A stretch of DNA of 64,000 nucleotides from contig NZ_BAAAEN010000013.1 of assembly GCF_039523035.1 (NCBI RefSeq), forward strand, positions 62,001-126,000, read 5' to 3'. The position numbers and the translations under genes are program-made. Shown piece after piece: positions 35,717 through 43,503 of the stretch. This stretch comes from Pigmentiphaga daeguensis. Lineage in GTDB: Bacteria > Pseudomonadota > Gammaproteobacteria > Burkholderiales > Burkholderiaceae_B. Each line of letters starts with the position of its first letter. Positions within the stretch are counted from its first letter, which is position 1. The notes beneath the pieces were generated by a model. That model searched no databases. It saw only the letters and a list, made by a program, of their open reading frames with translations, and was not told the origin of the DNA.

Positions 35717-37087
35717 TCAGGATGCGCCCTCACCCTGCGGCCCCGCCTTGTGCCGTTGCCTGGCCGCCAGCACGGCGCCCCACGCCAGCCCCGCCGTGGC
35801 CGCCACGGCCGATGCCGTCAGCACGCCCAGCTTCGCCGCCCCCAGCAGACTTTCGTCGCCGAACGCCAGATTGGCGATGAAGATGGACATCGTGAAGCCT
35901 ATGCCCGCCAGCAAGCCTACCAGCACGACCCCGCCCCATGTCGCGCCGGCAGGCAACCTGCACCATCCCAGACGGACCGCGATCCAGCTGGCAGCGACGA
36001 CGCCCAGCGGCTTGCCGATCACCAGCGCCGCCGCCACGCCCAGCATGACGGCCTGCGACGAGGACACCGACAGGTCCACGCCGTCCAGCGTGACGCCGGC
36101 GTTGGCCAGGGCGAACAGGGGCATGACGACATAGGCCACCCACGGATGCAGGGCCATCTGCACGCGCGTCACGGGCGCGACCAGCTCGCGCTGCGCCCAT
36201 CGCAGCCGCCGCGCCTGCGCCGCCGTGCCACCGGTATCGGCGGCGCCCTCGCGCACCAGGAAATCCGCCGCGCGGCGCACGATGTCCAGCGGATGCTCGT
36301 GGCGCGGCGCGGGCAGCACCGGCGTCATCAGCCCCAGCACGACCCCCGCCAGTGTGGGATGCGCGCCCGTCTGCAACAGGCCGATCCACAGCACCGCGCC
36401 GGGCAACACGTAGGCGTAGGCGGTCCCCACGCCCATCCGTTGCAGGGCCAGCACCATCACGATGCCCACGGCGGCCACGAGCAATCCGCTGAGGTCCAGC
36501 CCGCCGGAATAGAACATTGCGATGATCAGCACCGCGACGATGTCGTCGATGATCGCCAGCGCCAGCAGGAAGATGCGCACGCTGGCGGGAATGGACCGGC
36601 CCAGCAGCGCCAGCACGCCGACCGCGAACGCGATGTCGGTGGCGGTGGGCACGGCCCAGCCCTGGCTTTGCGGCGCCTGGCCGTTGAACGCAAGATAGAT
36701 CAGCGCGGGCACCGCCACGCCGCCCAGGGCGGCCGCCAGCGGCAGCGCCGCCTGGGCCAGGCTGGCCAGCGCGCCCTCGTGGATCTCGCGCCGTATCTCC
36801 ATCCCGACCACGAGGAAGAACACCGTCATCAATGCGTCGTTGATCCAGAAATGCAGCGACTGCGAGACGACGTGGCTGCCCAGGCCGAAAGTCAGCGGCG
36901 CATGCCACAGCGCGTGGTAGGCGGAGGCGTAGGAGGAATTGGCCCAGACCAGGGCGGTGGCGGCGGCCGCCAGCAGCACGATGCCGCTGACGGCTTCGAT
37001 GTGAAGAAATCTTTCCACCGCGAGCAGGGCTCGAGCGGCAAGATCCTGGGCGCGCGGAACGGGCCGGCGAGGGGCGTGTCGATTCAT
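35717..37087 (-). CDS. nhaA: Na+/H+ antiporter NhaA
   Basis: A 456-residue inner-membrane antiporter with about 12 membrane segments, exchanging two H+ for one Na+ or Li+. The ion-binding Asp pair lies in AIIDDIVAVLI (Asp181, Asp182), and PTATDIAFAVG holds Asp151, matching the Asp163/164 and Asp133 region of E. coli NhaA. I use ATG 37087; further in-frame starts lie at 37096 and 37111 (GTG), and none has a strong Shine-Dalgarno. The protein is longer than E. coli NhaA (388) because of extended ends. It converges on the MCC operon with a 13-base gap. Confidence 0.93.
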   Translation of the reverse strand: MNRHAPRRPVPRAQDLAARALLAVERFLHIEAVSGIVLLAAAATALVWANSSYASAYHALWHAPLTFGLGSHVVSQSLHFWINDALMTVFFLVVGMEIRREIHEGALASLAQAALPLAAALGGVAVPALIYLAFNGQAPQSQGWAVPTATDIAFAVGVLALLGRSIPASVRIFLLALAIIDDIVAVLIIAMFYSGGLDLSGLLVAAVGIVMVLALQRMGVGTAYAYVLPGAVLWIGLLQTGAHPTLAGVVLGLMTPVLPAPRHEHPLDIVRRAADFLVREGAADTGGTAAQARRLRWAQRELVAPVTRVQMALHPWVAYVVMPLFALANAGVTLDGVDLSVSSSQAVMLGVAAALVIGKPLGVVAASWIAVRLGWCRLPAGATWGGVVLVGLLAGIGFTMSIFIANLAFGDESLLGAAKLGVLTASAVAATAGLAWGAVLAARQRHKAGPQGEGAS

Positions 37088-37107
37088 CTGGATCATCCAA
37101 GAATCCC

Positions 37108-37129
37108 GCACCGGCGGCCCGACCGGTGC
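37108..37129. other. Hairpin in the nhaA leader
   Basis: GCACCGG and CCGGTGC form perfect 7-base arms around 8 bases, just upstream of the nhaA start codons. It may affect translation of nhaA or be an operator in this divergent region; nothing further can be said. Confidence 0.3.
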
Positions 37130-37219
37130 CCAGAACCTGCCCCCGCGTATACAGCGAGGACACCCGGCGTTATTTTATACGAACACGCGCCACATCCATC
37201 CTGCCCAGGAGAGTCCCTC

Positions 37220-38251
37220 ATGAAAGCCGTTGTGCTCGGAGCCCCAGGCGGGCTCGACCATCTCCAGTTCATCGACCTGCCCGACCCCGGATCCCCGGCG
37301 GCCGGGGAGATCCGCGTGCGCCTGCACGCGAGTTCCCTGAACTACCACGACTACCTCGTCGCCCTGCGCACGGACGAGCGCTACTTCGGCCGCATTCCGA
37401 TGGCGGACGGCGCCGGCGTGGTCGAGGAGGTGGGCCCGGGGGTCGAGGAGTTCGCGGAAGGCGACCACGTGGTGTCCACTTTCTTCCCGCACTGGCTGGA
37501 CGGCGAGGCGCGGGTGGGCAATTTCTCCACGGTTCCCGGCGACGGCGTGGACGGCTATGCGCGCGAGGCCATCGTCCGCCCGGCGACCTGGTTCACGCAC
37601 GCTCCCCGCCATCTGGACCACGCCGAATCGGCCACGCTGACCACGGCCGGACTGACCGCCTGGCGCGCGCTGGTCGGCGACGGCCGGCTCAAGGCGGGCG
37701 ACACGGTACTGGCGCTGGGCACGGGCGGCGTCTCGATCTTCGCGCTGCAACTGGCCAAGGCCATGGGCGCGTCCGTCATCATCACCTCGTCGTCGGACGA
37801 GAAGCTGGCGCGCGCCCGCGCGCTCGGCGCCGACCACGTCATCAACTACCGCGACGATCCGCAGTGGGGCGACACGGTGCGCAAGCTTACCGGAGGCGGC
37901 GTGGACCACGTCATCGAGGTCGGCGGCCCGGGTACGCTGGCGCAATCCATCAAGGCGGTGCGCGTGGCGGGCCACATCTCGCTGATCGGCGTGCTGACCG
38001 GCGGCAGCGGCGAGATTCCCACGGCCGCGCTGATGGCCAAGCAGGCTCGCCTGCAAGGCCTGATCGTGGGCAGCCGCCGGCAGCAGCAGGAGATGGTGCG
38101 CGCCCTGGAGGCCATCGGCCTGCATCCCGTGATCGACCGTCGCTTCCCCCTCGAGAAGATCGCCGACGCCTTCCGCCACGAGGCCGCGCACGCTCATTTC
38201 GGCAAGATCTGCCTGGAGTTCCAGGCGCAAGACACGAAGGAGCCCGCATGA
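37220..38251 (+). CDS. Zinc-independent medium-chain dehydrogenase (quinone oxidoreductase/enoyl reductase-like)
   Basis: A 343-residue MDR-superfamily protein. The N-terminal GroES-like domain (MKAVVLGAPGGLDHLQ) is followed by a Rossmann domain with ALGTGGVSIFALQLAKAMGA (about 165-185). It has ASSLNYHDYLVA where zinc alcohol dehydrogenases carry a Cys ligand, and the structural-zinc Cys cluster is missing, so it should work without metal on quinones or enones using NADPH. AGGAGAG precedes the ATG. It is coupled by ATGA to the GST gene that follows; the pair probably detoxifies electrophiles. Confidence 0.9.
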   Translation: MKAVVLGAPGGLDHLQFIDLPDPGSPAAGEIRVRLHASSLNYHDYLVALRTDERYFGRIPMADGAGVVEEVGPGVEEFAEGDHVVSTFFPHWLDGEARVGNFSTVPGDGVDGYAREAIVRPATWFTHAPRHLDHAESATLTTAGLTAWRALVGDGRLKAGDTVLALGTGGVSIFALQLAKAMGASVIITSSSDEKLARARALGADHVINYRDDPQWGDTVRKLTGGGVDHVIEVGGPGTLAQSIKAVRVAGHISLIGVLTGGSGEIPTAALMAKQARLQGLIVGSRRQQQEMVRALEAIGLHPVIDRRFPLEKIADAFRHEAAHAHFGKICLEFQAQDTKEPA

Positions 38252-38958
38252 CCTACGAGTTCTGGTACTGGAACGGCATACCCGGACGCGGCGAGTTCGT
38301 CCGCCTGGCGCTGGAAGCCGGCGGAATCCCCTACCGGGAATGCGCGCGCGAGCCGGGCGTCGATGCTTCGGACCTGGTGGCCGACATGCGCGCCGACCGC
38401 GACAGCCCTCCCTTCGCACCGCCGTACCTGGTCGCAGGAGACATGACGATCTCGCAAACGGCCAACATCCTGCTCTTCCTGGGAGAACGCCACGGCCTCG
38501 CGCCGAGCGACCTGGCGGGCCGGCTGTGGATCAACCAGATCCAGCTGACCATCGCCGACATGGTGGCCGAGGCCCATGACGTCCATCACCCCATCGCCTC
38601 CGGCCTGTATTACGAGGAGCAGAAGGCGGAAGCGCTGCGGCGCGCCAGCGATTTCCGCGCCCAGCGCATGCCCAAGTTCCTGGGCTACTTCGAACGCGTG
38701 CTGGCCCGCCGTGGCGACTGGATCGGCGGCGGCGGCCGCTGGACCTATGCCGACCTGTCGCTCTATCACCTGGTCGATGGCCTGCTGTATGCGTTCCCCC
38801 GGCGCATGACGACCCTGGCGCGCGACCATCCACGGGTGATGGCGCTGCACGCGCGCGTCGGCGGCCTGCCGGAACTCCAGGCCTACCTGGGCAGTGGACG
38901 GCGCCTGCCCTGGGGTGACGGCATCTTCCGCCACTACCGGGAACTCGACGGCGATTGA
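38248..38958 (+). CDS. Glutathione S-transferase family protein
   Basis: A 236-residue GST. The N-terminal thioredoxin-like domain starts YEFWYWNGIPGRGEFVRLALEAGG, with the Tyr/Trp region where mu/alpha/pi-like GSTs hold the glutathione-activating Tyr; cis-Pro is in PPYLV and SQTANILLFLG binds the gamma-glutamyl group. The helical C-terminal domain contains GGRWTYADLSLYHLVDGL. The start overlaps the stop of the oxidoreductase gene (ATGA), so the two proteins are made together. Confidence 0.92.
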   Translation: MTYEFWYWNGIPGRGEFVRLALEAGGIPYRECAREPGVDASDLVADMRADRDSPPFAPPYLVAGDMTISQTANILLFLGERHGLAPSDLAGRLWINQIQLTIADMVAEAHDVHHPIASGLYYEEQKAEALRRASDFRAQRMPKFLGYFERVLARRGDWIGGGGRWTYADLSLYHLVDGLLYAFPRRMTTLARDHPRVMALHARVGGLPELQAYLGSGRRLPWGDGIFRHYRELDGD

Positions 38959-39002
38959 GGCGCGTTTGCGGAGAAACGGCGGCAGCCTGTACGCTTGGGG
39001 CG

Positions 39003-39875
39003 ATGTCTTCTCCCGCCCTTCCCATGCCCGCCATGCTTGCCCGTTGCCTGCTGTGGACGGCCGCCCTGTGCGCCGCCTTGCCCGCCCATGCCGAAAGCTT
39101 CATCACCCGTCTTCTGAACAAGCCCGTGCCCGGCGGCGTGGCCGTGATTCCGCTGGGGGACGGCCCCGCCGCCCCCGTGGCCACCTATCTGGGCCGCAGG
39201 ACGATGGTGCTGCGCGACGACGGCGGGCAGTGGATCGCCGTCGTCGGCATACCGCTCGGCACCAGGCCGGGCACGCAACGGCTGGCGGTGCAGGAGGAAG
39301 CGGGAACGCGCACGCTGGATTTCCAGGTGGGCAGCAAGACCTACGTCGCCCAGCACATCAAGCTCAAGAACAAGCGCCAGGTCAACCCGGACCCGGCCGA
39401 CCTCGCGCGCATCGAGAAGGAAACCGCCGAACAACTGGCCGCCTACCGCGCCTTCCGCCCCCAGGGCCCCAGCAACGTCATGCTGGACCGCCCCGTTGCC
39501 GGCGGCCGGCTTTCCAGCCCCTTCGGCCTGCAACGCTTCTTCAACGGCGAACCCCGCAACCCCCATTCCGGCCTGGACTTCGCCGTGCCCGCGGGCACGC
39601 CGGTCAAGGCTCCCGCCGCGGGACGCGTGGTCCTGGTGGGCGACTACTTCTTCAATGGCAGGACGGTATTCGTGGACCATGGCCAGGGCTTCATCAGCAT
39701 GTTCTGCCATCTGTCCGAGATCGGGGTGCGCGTGGGCCAGGAAGTGGCGCGCGGCGAGGAAGTCGGACGAGTCGGATCGACCGGCCGCGCCACCGGTCCC
39801 CACTTGCACTGGAACGTCAGCCTGAACGACGCGCGGGTGGACCCCGCCATCTTCATCGGCGCCTTCAAGCCCTGA
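39003..39875 (+). CDS. M23 (LytM-type) metallopeptidase, exported
   Basis: A 290-residue protein with a signal peptide (cleavage near AHA-ES, about residue 31) and a C-terminal peptidase M23 domain from about 155. The zinc site is complete: His188 and Asp192 in HSGLD, and His267-x-His269 in HLH. An N-terminal beta-rich domain and a linker precede it. It is therefore probably an active endopeptidase cutting peptidoglycan cross-links in the periplasm, rather than a degenerate EnvC/NlpD-type activator. I use ATG 39003; an ATG at 39024 is also possible. It appears to be a single-gene unit. Confidence 0.9.
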   Translation: MSSPALPMPAMLARCLLWTAALCAALPAHAESFITRLLNKPVPGGVAVIPLGDGPAAPVATYLGRRTMVLRDDGGQWIAVVGIPLGTRPGTQRLAVQEEAGTRTLDFQVGSKTYVAQHIKLKNKRQVNPDPADLARIEKETAEQLAAYRAFRPQGPSNVMLDRPVAGGRLSSPFGLQRFFNGEPRNPHSGLDFAVPAGTPVKAPAAGRVVLVGDYFFNGRTVFVDHGQGFISMFCHLSEIGVRVGQEVARGEEVGRVGSTGRATGPHLHWNVSLNDARVDPAIFIGAFKP

Positions 39876-39970
39876 GAAGGCGCAACACTTCATTACACAT
39901 CTTCCGCTTGCGCGCCGGCCGGGCGTATGGGATGAATACCTGGATCGCCCACGCCGTCCAAGGAGGTTCC

Positions 39971-40570
39971 ATGAGCAAGGTCCTGGTTCTCTATTACTCG
40001 TCATACGGCCACATCGAGAAAATGGCCGAGGCCGTGGCCGAGGGGGCGCGCAGCGCGGGCGCCCAGGTGGACATCAAGCGCGTGCCGGAAACCGTGCCGC
40101 CCGACGTCGCCAAGAATGCCCACTTCAAGCTGGACCAGGCGGCTCCCGTGGCCACGGTGGCCGATCTCGAGCACTACGACGCCATCGTCATCGGCACCGG
40201 CACGCGCTACGGGCGCATGTCCTCGCAGATGGCGGCCTTCCTGGACCAGACCGGCGGCCTGTGGGCGCGCGGAGCGCTGAACGGCAAGGTGGGGGCCGCG
40301 TTCACCTCCACCGCCACGCAGCATGGCGGCCAGGAGACGACATTGTTCTCCATCATCACCAACCTGCTGCATTTCGGCATGGTGGTGGTGGGCCTGCCGT
40401 ACAGCTACCAGGGCCAGATGACCCTGACCGAGATCGTGGGAGGCGCGCCCTACGGCGCGACCACCATCGCGGGAGGCGACGGCTCGCGCCAGCCCTCGGC
40501 GGCAGACCTCGCCGGCGCGCGCTTCCAGGGCGAACTGGTGGCCCGCACCGCCAACAAGCTGTTCGGCTGA
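39971..40570 (+). CDS. wrbA: NAD(P)H:quinone oxidoreductase WrbA
   Basis: A 199-residue flavodoxin-fold protein of the usual WrbA length. The FMN phosphate loop is YYSSYGHI (residues 8-15), and GTGTRYGRMSSQMAAFLDQTGGLWARG and STATQHGGQETTLFS are family signatures. WrbA reduces quinones by two electrons with NAD(P)H, protecting against redox cycling. An AAGGAGG Shine-Dalgarno lies seven bases before ATG 39971. It is converging on the DUF4168 gene across a perfect hairpin. Confidence 0.96.
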   Translation: MSKVLVLYYSSYGHIEKMAEAVAEGARSAGAQVDIKRVPETVPPDVAKNAHFKLDQAAPVATVADLEHYDAIVIGTGTRYGRMSSQMAAFLDQTGGLWARGALNGKVGAAFTSTATQHGGQETTLFSIITNLLHFGMVVVGLPYSYQGQMTLTEIVGGAPYGATTIAGGDGSRQPSAADLAGARFQGELVARTANKLFG

Positions 40571-40581
40571 TCGCGCGCGAA

Positions 40582-40605
40582 CATCGCGGGCATGCGCCCG
40601 CGATG
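40582..40605. terminator. Perfect hairpin between convergent wrbA and DUF4168 genes
   Basis: CATCGCGGGC, a 4-base loop (ATGC) and GCCCGCGATG form a perfect 10-base stem in the 37-base gap between two convergent stop codons. It can serve both strands as a bidirectional terminator, though no long T tract follows. Confidence 0.65.
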
Positions 40606-40607
40606 CC

Positions 40608-41000
40608 TTACTTGGCCATGTCGCGGGCGCGCTGGGCCAGGCTGGGATTCTGCTCGACGGCCTGGCCGATGCCGTTGAACTCGTCCACCGTCAGGCCTTC
40701 GCGGTGCACGGCGTCGACCATCTTGTCATCGGCCTCCTTGTGCACCTGCTGCTGCGACGCGGCGTCCGTCGCGGCGTTGAGCCGCGGCGTGTACTCCTGC
40801 GAAATCATGGCCACCTTCTGCGCGGCGCTCACGAACTTGCGCAGTTGATCGTCCGACACATTGGCCGCGGGCTGGGGCTGCGTGGGCATCGCGCCCTGCG
40901 CGGGATCCGGCGCGGGCGCCTGCTGCGGGGCCTGCGCCATCGCGGCCGACGCCATCGCGATCAGGCAGGCGCCCACGGCGGGGACATAGCTTCGTTTCAT
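40608..41000 (-). CDS. DUF4168 exported protein
   Basis: A 130-residue protein with a signal peptide (to about residue 22, AMAQA), a Pro/Gln-rich linker and a helical domain (residues 48-130, VSDDQLRKFVSAAQKVAMISQEY to the end). This is the DUF4168 layout: small periplasmic helical proteins of unknown function. The gene is monocistronic. A much longer frame continues upstream, but the signal peptide fixes the start at ATG 41000. Confidence 0.85.
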   Translation of the reverse strand: MKRSYVPAVGACLIAMASAAMAQAPQQAPAPDPAQGAMPTQPQPAANVSDDQLRKFVSAAQKVAMISQEYTPRLNAATDAASQQQVHKEADDKMVDAVHREGLTVDEFNGIGQAVEQNPSLAQRARDMAK

Positions 41001-41236
41001 GGCAATCTCCAAATGGGGTTCCTGGTGCCACCATCCTGCCAAAACCAGGCCGGGCGCCGGGTTGCCGTATGTATGCGAGAAAGCGCCACGGGCCTCACAG
41101 GCCGTAACATCCACGCCCCGCGCGGCCGTCATCCTTGCCATGGACGAGCCCCGGGGTGCCGCCGCACCAGGGTCTGGGGCCGGCACCTTCCGACGCCCCC
41201 GGCGCCGATGCGGGCCGCCGGCCGCGATGCCGACGC

Positions 41237-42703
41237 TTACATCTTGGCGGCGGGACGGCTCGCGCGTCCCACGGTAGTGGGCGGTATCCAGACCGTGGCG
41301 GCCATGACCAGCAACGAGATGACCAGCACCGCCCAGAACGTCATGTGCAGGGAGTCCTGCATGGCGGCCTGGATGACGGGATTGGCGCCGGCGGATTCCA
41401 GCGCGCGCTTGAGCTGCTCCGAGGAGATGGGCGCATCGCTGGTGGCCCGGGCCAGTCCGAAGTTGAACACCGCGCCCAGCGCGGTCGCTCCCAGGGTGCT
41501 GCCCAGGTTGCGCGCGAAGATGTTGGAGGCGGTCGCGCTGCCGCGGTCGGACACGTCCACGATCTCCTGGATCAGCACCAGCGAGCAAACGCCCATGAAG
41601 CCCATGCCCAGGCCCACGATCAGCGAGCCCGCTCCCGCCAGCACCGGCGAATTGTCCGGCGACAGCAGCAGGAATGCGCAGGCCCCGATCGGCACCAGTA
41701 TGCTGCCCAGGAGCAGCATGGGGCGCAGGCCGTAGCGGGGAAACGCCTTGGCCGCCACGGTGGACCCCAGCGGCCAGCCCACCATGATCATGGTCAGCGC
41801 CAGCCCCGCCACCACCGGCGTGCGGTGCTGCACGCTCTGCACGTACATGGGCAGGAAGGTCGTCAGCCCCATGATCACCATGCTTCCCAGCAGCATCGCC
41901 ACGTTCGCCGCCGCCACCGGACGCCGGCTCCACAAGGCGAAGGACACCACGGGATGCTCGGCGCGCCGCTCCTGCAGCACGAACAGGACCAGGCAGACGA
42001 CGAAGGCGCCGGCCGCCATCCACGCGCGCGAGGCCTGGCCGTCGCCGGCGTCGGTCAGGGCGATCATCAGTGCCGCCACGGTGGCCGTGAACAGCGCGGC
42101 GCCGGTCACGTCGATGGACATCGGCCGCCGCTCACGCTGTTCATGCAGGAAGAACACGAAGCCCGCCGTGGCCAGGAGGCCCAGCGGCACGTTCATCCAG
42201 AAGATCCAGGCCCACGAGAACTGGTGGATGATGAGCGCCCCCAGCATGGGGCCCAGCACGCCGGAAATCGCCCATACGCTGGCCAGGTATCCCTGGACCT
42301 TGCCGCGCTCGCGCACCGGATACAGGTCGGCCACGATGGTCATGCCCACCGGCTGTATCGCGCCCGCCCCTATGCCCTGGATGAGCCGGAAGACGATCAT
42401 CGAGGGCATGGACCATGCGAAGCCCGCCAGTATCGAGCCCAGCAGGAACGCGGCGATGCCGGCCAGCATCATCGGCTTGCGGCCATAGATGTCGGAAAGC
42501 TTGCCGAACACCACGGTCATCGCGGTCTGGGTCAGGAGGAAGGACGCGAACACCCAGCTGTACAGCTTCAGTCCGCCCAAGTCCCCGGCTATCTGCGGCA
42601 TGGCGGTCGCCACGATGGTGGCCTCGATGGCGATCATGAACATGGAGGCCATCACCGAGGCAATGACGAGGGGGCGCGAGGAACGTGATACGGCGGAAGA
42701 CAC
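41237..42703 (-). CDS. DHA2-type (14-helix) MFS drug exporter
   Basis: A protein of about 488 residues with some 14 membrane segments. It has the MFS motif GKLSDIYGRKPMML after helix 2, RLIQGIGAGAIQPVGMTIVADLYPVRERGKVQG and the antiporter motif GPMLGALI, as in EmrB/QacA-like exporters of organic cations or amphiphilic drugs by proton exchange. I use GTG 42703, which leaves a short cytoplasmic N-terminus before helix 1; a GTG at 42760 would add 19 basic residues. Without an EmrA-type adaptor nearby it probably acts alone in the inner membrane. Confidence 0.88.
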   Translation of the reverse strand: MSSAVSRSSRPLVIASVMASMFMIAIEATIVATAMPQIAGDLGGLKLYSWVFASFLLTQTAMTVVFGKLSDIYGRKPMMLAGIAAFLLGSILAGFAWSMPSMIVFRLIQGIGAGAIQPVGMTIVADLYPVRERGKVQGYLASVWAISGVLGPMLGALIIHQFSWAWIFWMNVPLGLLATAGFVFFLHEQRERRPMSIDVTGAALFTATVAALMIALTDAGDGQASRAWMAAGAFVVCLVLFVLQERRAEHPVVSFALWSRRPVAAANVAMLLGSMVIMGLTTFLPMYVQSVQHRTPVVAGLALTMIMVGWPLGSTVAAKAFPRYGLRPMLLLGSILVPIGACAFLLLSPDNSPVLAGAGSLIVGLGMGFMGVCSLVLIQEIVDVSDRGSATASNIFARNLGSTLGATALGAVFNFGLARATSDAPISSEQLKRALESAGANPVIQAAMQDSLHMTFWAVLVISLLVMAATVWIPPTTVGRASRPAAKM

Positions 42704-42843
42704 GATGCGGAATCCGTTGCGTAAGAGGTGGCCCGGTCGGGCCCGACGAGTGTAGAGCACGAGGCTGGATCCCGGAAATGCGGCATGTCAGCCGCTTGTC
42801 AGGATCGTGATCGGCAACCCGTTGTCAGCAGCGGTATCGGCCA

Positions 42844-42871
42844 TTGGTTCGCGTCGCCAACCTGGTATACG
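42844..42871 (+). promoter_or_regulatory. Possible promoter of the DUF2501 gene
   Basis: TTGGTT (42844-42849), a 16-base spacer and TATACG (42866-42871), about 70 bases before ATG 42940. Matches to consensus are moderate. Confidence 0.4.
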
Positions 42872-42939
42872 CTTGAGCAGCATCCGGCGAGCGGCCCCGG
42901 CCCTTCACCGGACCATCCAAGCCGTCAAGGAGATCAAAC

Positions 42940-43398
42940 ATGTCGACCGCTGCCCCCCGTCTTGCCGCCATCGCCCTGGGCCTGTTCCTGGGAGCCTCCA
43001 CCGCCGCCCAGGCCCAGCTTCTGGATTCCGTCAAGGGCGCGCTGGGCGGCGGCGGCCAGCAATCGTCGGGCGGCGGAGGATCGCTGCTGGGCGGCCTGGG
43101 CGGCGCGTCCATGCCCTCGCTGGGTTCGGTCGGCACCGGCAACATCACGGGCATCCTGACCTATTGCGCGAAGAACAATTATCTCGGCGGCGGCGCGTCG
43201 TCCGTCAAGGACAAGCTGCTGGGCAAGCTGGGCGGCGAACAGCAGGCCCAGTCCGATCCCGGCTATCGCGAGGGACTGAGCGGCATCCTGGGCGGCAACA
43301 GCGGGCAGAAGATGGAGCTGGGAGGCGGCGGGCTCAAGCAGCAGATCACCGAAAAGGTCTGCGACCAGGTGCTGGAATACGGCCAGTCGCTGCTGTAG
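42940..43398 (+). CDS. DUF2501 (YjjA-like) exported protein
   Basis: A 152-residue protein with a signal peptide (to about residue 25, AQAQ). It begins LLDSVKGALGGGG, has a Gly/Ser-rich region, and then a conserved domain with NITGILTYCAKNNYLGG and ITEKVCDQVLEYGQ. The two Cys (in YCAKNN and KVCDQ) could form a disulfide. This matches the DUF2501 family, of unknown function. The start has AAGGAG upstream. Confidence 0.88.
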   Translation: MSTAAPRLAAIALGLFLGASTAAQAQLLDSVKGALGGGGQQSSGGGGSLLGGLGGASMPSLGSVGTGNITGILTYCAKNNYLGGGASSVKDKLLGKLGGEQQAQSDPGYREGLSGILGGNSGQKMELGGGGLKQQITEKVCDQVLEYGQSLL

Positions 43399-43450
43399 GG
43401 CCGGCACGAAAGGCCTGCTCCATGCCTTGACTCACGCCGAGGCACGAAAA

Positions 43451-43479
43451 ATGCGGGAGGGCGCGGCACCATCCCGCAT
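43451..43479. terminator. Hairpin after the DUF2501 gene
   Basis: ATGCGGGA (43451-43458) and TCCCGCAT (43472-43479) pair perfectly over eight bases with a 13-base loop. A run of five A bases precedes it, so on the minus strand it looks like a hairpin plus T tract, although no leftward gene is nearby. For the rightward DUF2501 transcript it lacks a T tract. Confidence 0.45.
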
Positions 43480-43503
43480 GACTCGTCCCGGAGCCGGCCG
43501 TCA

